Source: Allocoleopsis franciscana PCC 7113 (lineage in GTDB: Bacteria > Cyanobacteriota > Cyanobacteriia > Cyanobacteriales > Coleofasciculaceae). From it: DNA of 64,000 nucleotides. Positions 52,659-62,748 of this stretch are shown here, in pieces. The translations under genes and the position numbers were made by a program. The stretch is from the NCBI RefSeq assembly GCF_000317515.1, contig NC_019738.1, forward strand, positions 2,878,001-2,942,000, in the 5' to 3' direction. The first letter of the stretch is position 1; each line of letters starts with the position of its first letter. The notes beneath the pieces are model-generated. The model saw only the letters and a program-made list of their open reading frames with translations, did not search any database and was not told the DNA's origin.

Positions 52659-53204
52659 CAGGTGTTCCTGGTGAATTCACCTAGTTTTTGGATGGGTGAA
52701 TCGGTTCAAAAGGTATGTAAATTTAATTGTCTTGGGTTGTAGTGGTCGCAAGAGTTTGGTAAAGATTTGACAAAAAGTATCAGAGATTACACTGTTCACC
52801 CTGCGCCCTACTCCATTTTGATTTTTCAAAACCTAAAGTTTGGGCTTTTCTAGCTCATAACCAATGTCTCCGTCGCTACAATTTGGAAAATTCTACAGGT
52901 TTCTTTTTCTTATCTCGGCGAACACTATAAATAACAAAAAATTACAGCGTTAGTTAAGGATTGTGAACTTTGCAATGAACCCTGAGACTAGCTTTGAGCG
53001 TTACGGTGGCGTTCAGAGTTAAGAAGATTTAAGCGCGATTTTCCGGTTTGATGCGTTGGAGTCTATGGACAAAACAACTGATTAGGTCTACCCTCTTACA
53101 GGAGGGTTAGCCATCAGATGAGGATTACCTCTGATGAGAGATGAATAATCGATGAATAATCGATGAATTCTCAATGAAGCTTTCTACCTATTAGACGCAG
53201 TAAG
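52659..53204. other. Gap between duplicated units
   Basis: No intact gene is visible. The last part, from about 53190, begins the homology to the ABC ATPase tail. Since the upstream duplicate boundary is unclear, this stretch may be the decayed front part of a second importer gene, but no frame supports it. Confidence 0.4.
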
Positions 53205-53345
53205 ATGATGACCACTAACCCCAGTGCTAAAATTGGGGAAGTATTAGAGGTACCTTTTCCGCATCCGTGCGATCGCCAGGAACTACGAGAATCACAATAT
53301 TCTGTTGATTTTCGTAACTACACTCGGAATTTCCCGGATCGCATT
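53205..53345 (+). pseudogene. ABC ATPase C-terminal remnant (duplicate of 51420-51560)
   Basis: The frame reads MMTTNPSAKIGEVLEVPFPHPCDRQELRESQYSVDFRNYTRNFPD. It aligns position by position with the end of the importer ATPase ([32 protein letters not shown] and onward). Everything upstream (Walker A, signature, Walker B) is absent. The frame runs on to 53408 in unrelated sequence. Confidence 0.85.
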
Positions 53346-53394
53346 CCAACCAGGACGAATAAATTACAAATTGTTACTTTAAGTTATGAAGTGG

Positions 53395-53535
53395 GCAGCC
53401 TAATCTAATTCAGGGGAGCAGTCAAAGCCTGTAATCCCTTGATTTTGAATGGAAAAACCAATTTTCGGCGTAAGTTCTAACGTGAGAGAGACATCTTCGA
53501 GTCCCAGCCTGTCAGATCAGTTTGTCAGCGCTGTC
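53395..53535 (+). promoter_or_regulatory. Decayed c-di-AMP riboswitch, copy 3
   Basis: It aligns in order with copies 1 and 2: GGGCAGCCTAATCTAATTC at 53393-53411, GGAAAAACCAATTTTCGGCG (for GGAGGAACCAATTTTTGGGG), and AGCCTGTCAGATCAGTTTGTC (for AGCCCGTCAGCTAACTTCGTC). Several invariant bases, including the CAGCTAAC core, are changed. It is probably no longer a c-di-AMP switch, or it has altered specificity. Confidence 0.7.
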
Positions 53536-53699
53536 AGTAAAGCTAAAATCTTGGCTTTTGGTCACTGGTTGTTGAAGTCTCCTTACGGGTATCACTCATT
53601 CTTTGGCTTTGACCAAATTTGGACACATAACACATATTGGTATCCGTTGCTGACCCACATTTCTTCTGTTACTTGTTGTCTTTGAGAGAGATTCAAGCT

Positions 53700-54413
53700 G
53701 TGAACATCAAGCCAATAATAGTACGTCTTGAAGGCGCAATGGATCGCAATGACTTAATGGAGCAAATGGTGTTGCGGCCTGAACCAGCCGCCATTGCTTC
53801 CCCAGAGGGTAATGCCAGCCAACCGATCAACTTTGTTGTTGGCTATAACGCCTCACCCAGAAGTCAAACAGCTTTAGATTTGACCATGTGGATCGCTCAT
53901 CAAACGCGTGTGGCAACTCAACAGCAAGTGACTGTTCAGGTTGTCTACGTTGTTGATGAAAAGCAAAGTAGCCCTTGTCCAGATGCCTTTAACTTTGCTG
54001 ATGTTAGTAGCTCATCGATCTATCGACTGCCATTAAAATCGTTCAATTCATCAGAGCCACGAAATTGTATCACATCTGTCTTGACGAAACCAAGCCCTCA
54101 GGAGATAAAAGTTAGTTCTAAGGTAACCTCGAAAAAGTCACGCCGCGCTAAAGCTACATTTTCCCAAGCGGACTGGTTTGAGCAAGCTGATCGGATTTTA
54201 TGGCAGGCTCGTTGTATGGCGGAAGAATGGCGGGGTTCCTTCAAGGCTCATCTGCGGTTTGGTGACATTGCAACCGAGTTGAGAGCTGTTGTTGAAGCCG
54301 AAGCGGCGACGCTCCTTTTCTTGGGTTGTCATTCCGTTGAGCATCCTCTAGTCGAGAAATTAGGCTCTGATTTCCCCTGTGCGGTGCTGGGGATTCCCAG
54401 GAGTTGTGTTTAG
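53700..54413 (+). CDS. Universal-stress-like protein, copy 2
   Basis: The start is taken as GTG 53700 (237 residues), which aligns with ATG 51942 of copy 1 (VNIKPIIVRLEGAMDRNDLMEQMVL). The frame continues INFVVGYNASPRSQTALDLTMWIAHQTRVATQ and VTVQVVYVVDE. It ends RILWQARCMAEEWRGSFKAHLRFGDIATELRAVVEAEAATLLFLGCHSVEHPLVEKL. The central linker is the most diverged. It is the downstream member of a tandem duplication, and its leader is the decayed riboswitch. The frame is intact, so it has been kept under selection. Confidence 0.8.
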   Translation: MNIKPIIVRLEGAMDRNDLMEQMVLRPEPAAIASPEGNASQPINFVVGYNASPRSQTALDLTMWIAHQTRVATQQQVTVQVVYVVDEKQSSPCPDAFNFADVSSSSIYRLPLKSFNSSEPRNCITSVLTKPSPQEIKVSSKVTSKKSRRAKATFSQADWFEQADRILWQARCMAEEWRGSFKAHLRFGDIATELRAVVEAEAATLLFLGCHSVEHPLVEKLGSDFPCAVLGIPRSCV

Positions 54414-54619
54414 TACAGGTGTGAACTCCTGATACGCAGTCCAGTCTATTGAAAGACTCACAACCTATCTCTACTAGAGACGCGATTACGATTAATCGCG
54501 TCTCTCCTGTTGAAGGGGGGGCGGCGTTTGGCTACAGACACGAGATGCGATCGCTCCTTATCCAGCGTTGATGCTCAGAGGAAGCGATCGCGTTTTATTC
54601 ACCTTGCGCTACAGTATAC

Positions 54620-54635
54620 ATGTCAAATTTGACAT
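54620..54635. promoter_or_regulatory. Perfect 16-bp palindrome, probable XRE operator
   Basis: ATGTCAAATTTGACAT is perfectly self-complementary and lies 24 bases before the start of the XRE gene. It overlaps TACAGTATACAT, a plausible -10 region. This is where an autoregulating antitoxin-type repressor would bind. Confidence 0.75.
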
Positions 54636-54659
54636 ATTAGAAGCCATGGAGGGCTGACG

Positions 54660-54980
54660 ATGAACACAATTAAGCGTCAACGTCTAGAAGCGGCGGGTTG
54701 GCGTGTTGGAAATGCAGCAGATTTTCTAGAACTTTCACCGGAGGAGGCGGCTTTTATCGAGATGAAGCTGTCTCTCAGTAAGCGCTTGAGGGAGCTTCGC
54801 CTAAATCAGAAGCTCTCTCAGCAGGGTTTGGCGAAGAAAATCAACTCAAGTCAGTCGCGGGTGGCAAAGATGGAGGCGGGCGATCCATCGGTTTCTCTTG
54901 ATTTGATGGTGCGAACGTTTTTGGCTATGGGGGCAACTCGTGAGGATTTGGCACTTGCGCTCGCTTCTTCCCAAATGTGA
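54660..54980 (+). CDS. XRE-family HigA/antitoxin-like regulator
   Basis: This 106-residue protein has a preceding region (MNTIKRQRLEAAGWRVGNAADFLELSPEEAAFIEMKLSLS) and a helix-turn-helix: KRLRELRLNQKLSQQGLAKKINSSQSRVAKMEAGDPSVSLDLMVRTFLAMGATREDL. The layout is that of HigA2-like antitoxins, whose toxin gene is usually immediately upstream. No toxin frame is present on either side, so it is orphaned. The start ATG 54660 follows GGAGGG by eight bases. Confidence 0.88.
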   Translation: MNTIKRQRLEAAGWRVGNAADFLELSPEEAAFIEMKLSLSKRLRELRLNQKLSQQGLAKKINSSQSRVAKMEAGDPSVSLDLMVRTFLAMGATREDLALALASSQM

Positions 54981-55123
54981 CAGTTTGTAGGGTGCGTTAG
55001 AAATTACGCAATCAGCGTATATCTTAAATAATTTTTCAATATTGGATACTTTGTCTGAAACCTGCACTCTGAATCTAGAGCTCTCGCCTATACTCCTCAT
55101 CTGTCCCATCCTGTAGCAACGGT

Positions 55124-55705
55124 TCAGCTTTTTAACTTAGGAAAAAACTTATCTAAAGTACAACTAAAACCAGGTAGGAGGGGGGAGGTTACAGTGTCGT
55201 TACTCAAGAGAGTTACTACCAACTTGAGCTGACTGTTTTCCCGCCGATAAACTTCAAGCTTGCGCGATCGCCAATCTGCAATCCAATACTCTCTTACCCC
55301 GCGTGAAGAGTAGAGTTTGAGTTTAGCTTCCCGATCGCGTCTTTGGTCTTCCTTACCAGGAGATAAAACTTCAACCGCTAACTCCGGCGCACCCGTTAAA
55401 TGTCCGGCTTCGTCCAATGTTGATGCATAGGTTTCGTTGCTCACCCAAACGACATCAGGGATCACATTATCTGATTCTGAAAACAGGACACCAGGGGCAG
55501 GAATTGCCTCCCCCAAACCACTTTCTTCAGACCAAACATCGAGTTGCCGGAAAATTTTGCCACAGGTTTGCTGATGCTTGGAATGAGGCGCTCTGGTCAC
55601 AACTAACTCTCCATCAATGATTTCGTACTGCGTTCCTTCATTTTCTGGTAGAAGTTCTAGGTCATGAATAGTCCAGCGTACTCCCTCATTGACCGTCTGA
55701 CTCAT
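55124..55705 (-). CDS. Uma2 family (DUF820) PD-(D/E)xK protein
   Basis: This 193-residue protein carries RWTIHDLELLPENEGTQYEIIDGELVVTRAPHSKHQQ at the start, then ESDNVIPDVVWVSNE, the catalytic Asp region, and APELAVEVLSPGKEDQRRDREAKLKLYSSRGVREYWIAD with E-x(n) and K. It ends LLPGFSCTLDKFF. It is a second, distinct member of the family found at 27080-27646. No partner gene is evident. It is convergent with the orphan XRE gene. Confidence 0.93.
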   Translation of the reverse strand: MSQTVNEGVRWTIHDLELLPENEGTQYEIIDGELVVTRAPHSKHQQTCGKIFRQLDVWSEESGLGEAIPAPGVLFSESDNVIPDVVWVSNETYASTLDEAGHLTGAPELAVEVLSPGKEDQRRDREAKLKLYSSRGVREYWIADWRSRKLEVYRRENSQLKLVVTLLSNDTVTSPLLPGFSCTLDKFFPKLKS

Positions 55706-55864
55706 GATGGAACTCCATAGATGTAGATCTTGTATTCTAACTAACAGCAGTTAGTAGACCATGTTGAAAGAAAAAAAAGAGCGATCATCTACGACGCGCT
55801 ACGCTATCGCACATCCGATCGCCCCTATAAAGTTGCCTATTACCTTTGGGAAGAGACTTTTTTC

Positions 55865-55950
55865 TTACCCCCCTCTCAACTCAAAAATTTCCTCCTATTC
55901 CCTCTCCTTGCAGGAGAGGGTTAGGGAGAGGTCGAGAGGGGTAGGGGGAG
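55865..55950. repeat. Palindromic repeat (CCCTCTCC family)
   Basis: CCCTCTCCTTGCAGGAGAGGG (55900-55920, given here as arms CCCTCTCCT/AGGAGAGGG) is a hairpin within a run of C- and G-rich blocks. It matches the repeat inserted in the GH3-like gene at 62160-62250. It lies directly downstream of chlN. Confidence 0.8.
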
Positions 55951-55953
55951 AGG

Positions 55954-57360
<1,407 letters not shown>

Positions 57361-57443
57361 TTATCCTCTCCTCGTTTTTAAGGGAAGTTGCTAAGAATCG
57401 GGCAGTAATTTTAAAACTTGAAGGTTTATTCGGGTGAAGATAA

Positions 57444-57492
57444 AAGGTTGAAGGTTAGCAGGTTGTTCAAAAAACTTGCAACTTTCAACCTT
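57444..57492. repeat. Hairpin between chlL and chlN
   Basis: AAGGTTGAA (57444-57452) pairs with TTCAACCTT (57484-57492), with internal GGTTG/CAAC pairing. It is in the chlL-chlN spacer and could affect transcript processing or read-through. Confidence 0.5.
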
Positions 57493-57510
57493 CCAACTTT
57501 CTACTCTTCG

Positions 57511-58377
57511 TTAAACCATCATCAGATCGAGTTTTTCTTCCTCAGTTGTTGCTGGTGGCTGCTGCGGATTGAGGTAGAAATCAGACAATAAGGAGAACAA
57601 TTCGCGATCGGGAGCATCATTGGGGACAACACCCTCTGGACGACCCAAAATTTGGTCAGCAATGTTCAGATAGTAGTCACAGACATAGTTGAGTGAGGAG
57701 TCTGTCTCTGCCATCTCAAATAAGGTTTTGCCCTTAACGCGGGAGACGCGAATATCCTCAATCAGAGGTAAAATCTCCAGCACTGGCATCGGCACTGAGC
57801 TAATATACTTGTCGATCAAGTCGCGCTTCGAGGTGCGATTGCCAATGAGTCCCGCCAGACGCAGAGGGTGGGTGCGAGCTTTTTCACGCACGGAGGCAGC
57901 AATTCTATTGGCGGCAAACAAGGCGTCAAACCCGTTATCTGTGACAATCATGCAGTAGTCGGAGTAGTTGAGGGGTGCGGCAAAACCGCCACAGACTACG
58001 TCACCGAGAACGTCAAACAAAATCACATCATACTCATCAAAAGCGTTGAGTTCTTTGAGCAGCTTCACTGTCTCACCAACCACATAGCCACCGCAACCTG
58101 CACCAGCAGGGGGACCACCCGCTTCTACGCAATCAACGCCACCATAGCCTTTGTAGATGACATCTTCAGGCCAAACATCTTCGTAGTGGTAATCCTTTTC
58201 CTGAAGCGTATCGATAATTGTAGGAATTAAAAAGCCTGTGAGGGTGAAGGTGCTGTCGTGCTTCGGATCACAACCAATTTGCAGTACCTTCTTACCACGC
58301 TTTGCTAGGGCAACAGAGATATTACAGCTCGTCGTGGATTTCCCAATGCCGCCTTTTCCATAAACTGAGAGTTTCAC
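57511..58377 (-). CDS. chlL: Light-independent protochlorophyllide reductase, iron-sulfur ATP-binding protein L
   Basis: ChlL is the NifH-like ATPase dimer that feeds electrons to the ChlN-ChlB complex. It has 288 residues. Seen: P-loop [14 protein letters not shown] (7-15), [14 protein letters not shown], and the two [4Fe-4S] ligand cysteines in GAGCGG (C95) and [14 protein letters not shown] (C129). The Switch II-type aspartate is in [11 protein letters not shown]. The C-terminal [17 protein letters not shown] is the family's variable tail. It is transcribed first, then chlN. Confidence 0.98.
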   Translation of the reverse strand: MKLSVYGKGGIGKSTTSCNISVALAKRGKKVLQIGCDPKHDSTFTLTGFLIPTIIDTLQEKDYHYEDVWPEDVIYKGYGGVDCVEAGGPPAGAGCGGYVVGETVKLLKELNAFDEYDVILFDVLGDVVCGGFAAPLNYSDYCMIVTDNGFDALFAANRIAASVREKARTHPLRLAGLIGNRTSKRDLIDKYISSVPMPVLEILPLIEDIRVSRVKGKTLFEMAETDSSLNYVCDYYLNIADQILGRPEGVVPNDAPDRELFSLLSDFYLNPQQPPATTEEEKLDLMMV

Positions 58378-59247
58378 GCTTCGTCTTCTCCTATCTTTCG
58401 GATTAAAACTTGAGTATTGTCTTTGCCCGTTGGTCGGGTCGGCACCTAAGGCTTGCCCCTACAGCCAGCCGTTGATTACTTGTTTTGGGGCGTTGATTGA
58501 ATTATTGACTAACTCCACAGGAAAGGAAAGGGCTGTTTTTAATGAAGAGGGTAGTAAACGATTGTAAATAAGCTTATAAATTAATATTTTTCTTAATTAT
58601 CAATCGAAAAAGCTTTTATCCCTAAATAAACTGTTTTTATTATATTTGTGTATTACTTAAAAGTAAATAGAAACAAAAAACAAAAAACATCTTAAATCTT
58701 CCTGAATCCCGACTCATCAGCCAAGTGGAACAAATCTAATTCAGGGTCATCTCAGAGGGTAGACGGCTCTTGCCTCAAGGGTTTGCAGTCATTTTCCTTA
58801 GCAGCTTGGCTATGGCACTTCCCAGTAACGAAGTGAAGCAGATTAGGGGGAGGATCGAAGCTAGAGGTATGACGGAGAGAGGGATCGGGGGTTCGACTGG
58901 CGAAGTAAGGTTGTTTGTAAAAAAACAATAAGTTTTAGAGGAGCAATTACAATCTTCAAATCTATTAACTACCTGTATGGAAGGGGGATATGCAAAGCCT
59001 CTCTCCTCTGAGGAGAGAGGTCTACGTATCCTCTATTCATTTGAAAATCTCTATATGAAGCAACCAAGGCGATCGCACTGACAAATTTTTAAGTATAAAT
59101 TTCTATCACCCAGCAACCGATCAGCCACTGGGCTGTTGGAAATTTCCCCTACCCTCTGAACCTAGAAGCTGAAAGCCGATCAATTAAGTCTTGTATTAGG
59201 CTGACGCTTGATGTGTGGAACGGCAAGCCATGGTCACCAAGATTGGC
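58378..59247. other. 870-base region upstream of chlL, no gene seen
   Basis: This long region should contain the chlL promoter and possible regulation by redox or light. It is AT-rich around 58550-58690. CCTCTCTCCTC at 58998 and its complement form an 11-bp hairpin ending at 59020. No structured RNA family was recognised. Confidence 0.4.
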
Positions 59248-59616
59248 TCAAGCACCCCCTCTGTATGACTTCATACTCAGCACATGACACTGTAGTCCAT
59301 CTTTCTCAATGCAAAAGGCGTAGTAATCCAAGTCTCTCCAAAGCCAATTGAGCGTATTGCGAACTTTTTCTCGCTTGACGTAGAGACGTTTTTGCACAGC
59401 TTCGTTGGGGCAAAGAATTTGGAACGTGAGGATACCCCCTTCATCACTAATACGGAATAAGCAATCCTGCAAAATGGCACGGATGCTACTGTCAAACGAT
59501 TCGTGAAAGCGACGTAATTTACCCGTCAAGGTAAAGTCTTCCAATGTACGACCAAAGGGGTCATTTGCTTCATCAAAAGGTAATTCGTCTTTATCCGGGT
59601 CAAAAGGATACACCAT
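59248..59616 (-). CDS. Conserved cyanobacterial hypothetical protein
   Basis: This 122-residue protein starts at ATG 59614-59616. It is acidic at the start (YPFDPDKDELPFDEANDPFGRTLEDF), then FHESFDSSIRAILQDCLFRISDEGGILTFQILCPNEAVQKRLYVKREKVRNTLNWLWRD. It is a single soluble alpha-beta domain with no motif known to me. Its position upstream of chlL on the same strand, but separated by 870 bases, does not suggest an operon. Confidence 0.6.
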   Translation of the reverse strand: MVYPFDPDKDELPFDEANDPFGRTLEDFTLTGKLRRFHESFDSSIRAILQDCLFRISDEGGILTFQILCPNEAVQKRLYVKREKVRNTLNWLWRDLDYYAFCIEKDGLQCHVLSMKSYRGGA

Positions 59617-59928
59617 AATTTACGATTGTTTGAGTCCTAATCTCTAAGATAAAAGTTTTGGAGCCTCTGGTATTGATTTCTTGATGGGAAAAAATAGAAA
59701 ATTTCAATAACAGTTAAGTATCTATTTTTATGAGACCTTCTCCTAGGGAGTTGCATCAATGCCTGATTTATGCAGCATGAAGCGGATCACTTAAAAGGCT
59801 TTGTCCATTAGTTTCCTAGGTCGAACACAGGTTAGTGTAAAGCGTTAACCTGAAATGATCGTCAGCTATCTTTTCGGTTGTTAGAAAGAATATTGTCCCA
59901 GAGATGGCGATCGCTCTGAACCGATATT
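59617..59928. other. Intergenic, no gene seen
   Basis: This separates the small conserved gene from the pentapeptide gene, both on the minus strand. GCGATCGC-like sequence near 59906 is the only notable word. Confidence 0.4.
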
Positions 59929-60819
59929 CTAACTGCACTTAGAGGAAGAATTTGTCGCGGCTCGCCCGATTCTTTGAACGTTGTGTAATTCACCATTGGG
60001 CATGGTTGTACCGCTCAGGTTAGCACCATCAAGGTTGGCTCCACTCAAGTTGGCTCCACTCAAGTTGGCTCCACTCAAGTTGGCTCCACTCAAGTTGGCT
60101 CCACTCAAGTCCGCCTCACTCAAGTCAGCCCAAATTAAGTTGGCCTCACTTAGGTCTGTTCGACTCAGATTGGCTCGATGAAGGTTAACGCCAGAAAGCA
60201 ACACCCCTCTCAAATTTACCCCTGACAGCGATACCTGAGGCGCAATTAAGTAGCCTCCCGCCTCAACTGGGTCAAACGACGGGGGAAACTGGGTTCTTGG
60301 GTTATAGAGAGCTCGTTGCAAGTTGACCTGATCGAGGTTGGCTTCACTCAAGTCTGTTTCATATAGATAGCTGGCACAGAGATTGGTTCGAGACAGATTG
60401 GCTCCGATCAGCGTCGCGCCCTGGAGGTGAGCACCAATTAATTTCGCTTCATACAAATTGGCTCCATTAAGATCTGTGCCTACCAATCCAGCAATCATCA
60501 AATTGGCTCCCCTTAAATCTGCACCTGTTAAATCCGCAAAACTTAGGTTAGCGGCATTCAGGTTAGCACCCATCAAATCAGCCCCACTCAGGTCTGAGTT
60601 TTGCAGGTTCGCACCCTCTAGGTCTGAGCCTTGTAAATCCGCTGTCCCCAAAGTAGCGCGGATTAAATTTACCTGTGATAGGTTGGCTTGGCTCAGGTTG
60701 GCGTGAGAGAAATCGATTCCCCTGAGGTTCGTTTGTTTGAGATTGATTCCACCCAGGTTGGCTAGAGAAAAGTCTCTTTCTCCCGCTGCATATTTGCTCA
60801 AGAGTTCATCAGGATTCAT
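59929..60819 (-). CDS. Pentapeptide-repeat protein
   Basis: This 296-residue protein is made of A(D/N)LxX pentapeptides: ANLSQANLSQVNL, ADLQGSDLEGANLQNSDLSGADLMGANL. A longer non-repeat break comes at YNPRTQFPPSFDPVEAGGYLIAPQ (about residues 170-195), and then a run of identical ANLSG repeats. It should fold as a right-handed quadrilateral beta-helix. There is no signal peptide or kinase domain. In the DNA, the ANLSG run is a 15-base tandem repeat at about 60036-60110. The function of such proteins is mostly unknown; some mimic DNA. Confidence 0.93.
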   Translation of the reverse strand: MNPDELLSKYAAGERDFSLANLGGINLKQTNLRGIDFSHANLSQANLSQVNLIRATLGTADLQGSDLEGANLQNSDLSGADLMGANLNAANLSFADLTGADLRGANLMIAGLVGTDLNGANLYEAKLIGAHLQGATLIGANLSRTNLCASYLYETDLSEANLDQVNLQRALYNPRTQFPPSFDPVEAGGYLIAPQVSLSGVNLRGVLLSGVNLHRANLSRTDLSEANLIWADLSEADLSGANLSGANLSGANLSGANLSGANLDGANLSGTTMPNGELHNVQRIGRAATNSSSKCS

Positions 60820-61017
60820 GGCTTTATACCTGTTGTGTTCTGATTGACAACAGTCGAATGAGTATATTTACTGTCAAGATCCGAAGCCTGATGCACCCTT
60901 GTGCTCCGCCTTACCCAGAGGGTCATGGAGGAGTCTGCTTTGCATATCTTAAGTTTATTTGCATTCACTTGCTCCATTCAGTTTTAACAGCTACCCGATC
61001 ATCAGGTTTGTCCGTTT

Positions 61018-62748
61018 TCACCTCACAGAACTGATGTCAAGTGTTCGCAAACAGTCGGCTTGCTGCAACCTAGCCAGTAATTCTTCTTCAATCGGTCGAT
61101 TGCACAGGAGCGAGTGTTTAATATCTCCCCACTTTTTCCCAGATGCTATGCGTTGGCTGGTCAAGATTTCAGGAATTTGCTGAGAGACTAAAACCTGAAC
61201 TGGAGAAAGTTGACCGAGGAGTCGGGCATGGCGATAGTGGGGAGACTGATTTAGGAATTGTTCTAACTGCTGAGCAATTGCCTTTGGCACTGCCCTTCGG
61301 GCAATCGCACTAGTCGGTGCATTCACCTTATCCAGTAACAGAATATAGTGCGCTTCCGGAGTTGTCGCAGGCACTAAGCACTGAAACGATGTTCCTTCTA
61401 ACGCTAATTGTTTCAACGCCAAGCTGACAAATTCTTCGTGTAGCTTTTCACCGACTAAATCACTGATAGAGCGATCGCGTCCTAAAAATTCCAGACAAGG
61501 GGTATTGAGGTAGTAATGAGTAACGCGCACGCGATCGCCAATTCGATAGCGGTAAAGCCCTCCCTTTTGTGAAAGAATGATATTGTATTCCTGTCCAATT
61601 TGCAGGTCTTGCAGCAGATAAATTTTTCCCGATTCATCCTCAAACTCAAAGAACACTTCATCCAGTACAGGAACGCATCCCTGTGCCGCAATTAGAGGAA
61701 TGGTGATCGGCGCTTCTGTGGCTAAAAGTCCTTTACCCTGCACCATAACCCCAGGAAATAAATCGCGTAGAACTTGAGCTGGATCGGCGGCGCAGGCACT
61801 GTCCCAGCAGGAAATTAGCTTTAACTCAGGCCAAAGTTTCGTCCAGGGAATTTCAGGTTCGCACAGGAAGCGATCGCGTTCTGCGGGTAGTTTCAACGAC
61901 TGCCGCAACTCTGTCCGGTGCGTTTGGATGTAATCGAGATGAATCTTGAGAAAAGTAGGACTCCAAATGGAAATAGTTTCTAGCTGTTCGGCTTGTAGTA
62001 AGGCAAGACATAACTGCCGCTTAAACTCTTCTGGCGTTCTCAAGTGATGCAGGTTAGCAGGAGAAATGAGAAAGGGATGAAGCAGCCATCTTAACCAGCG
62101 ATCGAGGTATTCGGAGTCATCTTGTAAGGATGAATGATCGGGATTAGGGGCATCCTCGGTTAACCTCTCCCCTAACCCCTCTCCTACAAGGAGAGGGGCG
62201 TCTAACTCCCCCCTTCCCTGGTAGGGAAGGAAGGCTAAGGGGGTTAGGTCAGTCTTATCCGAACAGTACTGGAACTGGGGAGAAATGCAGAAGTAAATTT
62301 TACCCGTTGAAAAAGCAGGGCCATTGCGGATTAGGTCGTGCGCCCAAACGCAAAACATCTGATTAAAGGAACGCCGCAGAGATTTGGTGTAGGGTATGCA
62401 TTTGGCGGCACTGCGACTTCCAGAGGTTTTTTCGTAGAAAAGGATGGGTTCGGTTGTGAGTTGCGCTTGTAATGGATGAGTGATGGGTTTCCCCTCTATC
62501 CCCCTACTGCTATGTCCCCCGACTCCATCAATCCAGGGTTTGAGGTCTTCGTAGTCAACAATCGGAACTTGTTGCCAATCTTGGAGAGAGCGAATGCCCA
62601 GGAACTTGCCGTATTCGCTCTTGATGAGGCGATCGCAAATTTCCTGCTGTACTCGCTTCTGCGCTTTTTGAGGATGTTTCAAAGCGTCTCGGAAGTGTGC
62701 AGCGCTTGGGGTGAGAAGTTGCTCAAAGAGTTTGATGAACCAACGCAT
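61018..62748 (-). CDS. GH3-like acyl-adenylating/amidating enzyme
   Basis: This 576-residue protein starts at ATG 62748. It belongs to the GH3 family of ANL adenylating enzymes, known in plants for joining jasmonate or auxin to amino acids and also found in bacteria. Seen: RLIKSEYGKFLGIRSLQDWQQVPIVDYEDLKPWI, ATP motif FYEKTSGSRSAAKCIPYT, GLLATEAPITIPL, and FEFEDESGKIYLLQDLQIGQEYNIILSQKGGLYRYRIGDRV. A palindromic repeat is inserted in frame around residues 166-196 (AFLPYQGRGELDAPLLVGEGLGERLTED). It overlaps the acyltransferase gene upstream by 70 bases, so the two are coupled. The substrate is unknown. Confidence 0.9.
   Translation of the reverse strand: MRWFIKLFEQLLTPSAAHFRDALKHPQKAQKRVQQEICDRLIKSEYGKFLGIRSLQDWQQVPIVDYEDLKPWIDGVGGHSSRGIEGKPITHPLQAQLTTEPILFYEKTSGSRSAAKCIPYTKSLRRSFNQMFCVWAHDLIRNGPAFSTGKIYFCISPQFQYCSDKTDLTPLAFLPYQGRGELDAPLLVGEGLGERLTEDAPNPDHSSLQDDSEYLDRWLRWLLHPFLISPANLHHLRTPEEFKRQLCLALLQAEQLETISIWSPTFLKIHLDYIQTHRTELRQSLKLPAERDRFLCEPEIPWTKLWPELKLISCWDSACAADPAQVLRDLFPGVMVQGKGLLATEAPITIPLIAAQGCVPVLDEVFFEFEDESGKIYLLQDLQIGQEYNIILSQKGGLYRYRIGDRVRVTHYYLNTPCLEFLGRDRSISDLVGEKLHEEFVSLALKQLALEGTSFQCLVPATTPEAHYILLLDKVNAPTSAIARRAVPKAIAQQLEQFLNQSPHYRHARLLGQLSPVQVLVSQQIPEILTSQRIASGKKWGDIKHSLLCNRPIEEELLARLQQADCLRTLDISSVR
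62160..62250. repeat. Palindromic repeat inserted in frame in the GH3-like gene
   Basis: CCCCTCTCCT/AGGAGAGGGG and CCTTCCCT/AGGGAAGG hairpins lie side by side in the coding sequence. They belong to the same repeat family as 55865-55950. The reading frame passes through without a stop, adding about 30 residues. Confidence 0.8.

Noticed and set aside
59981-60706. Plus-strand frames rich in APLKLAPLK
   Set aside because: They are complements of the pentapeptide repeats.
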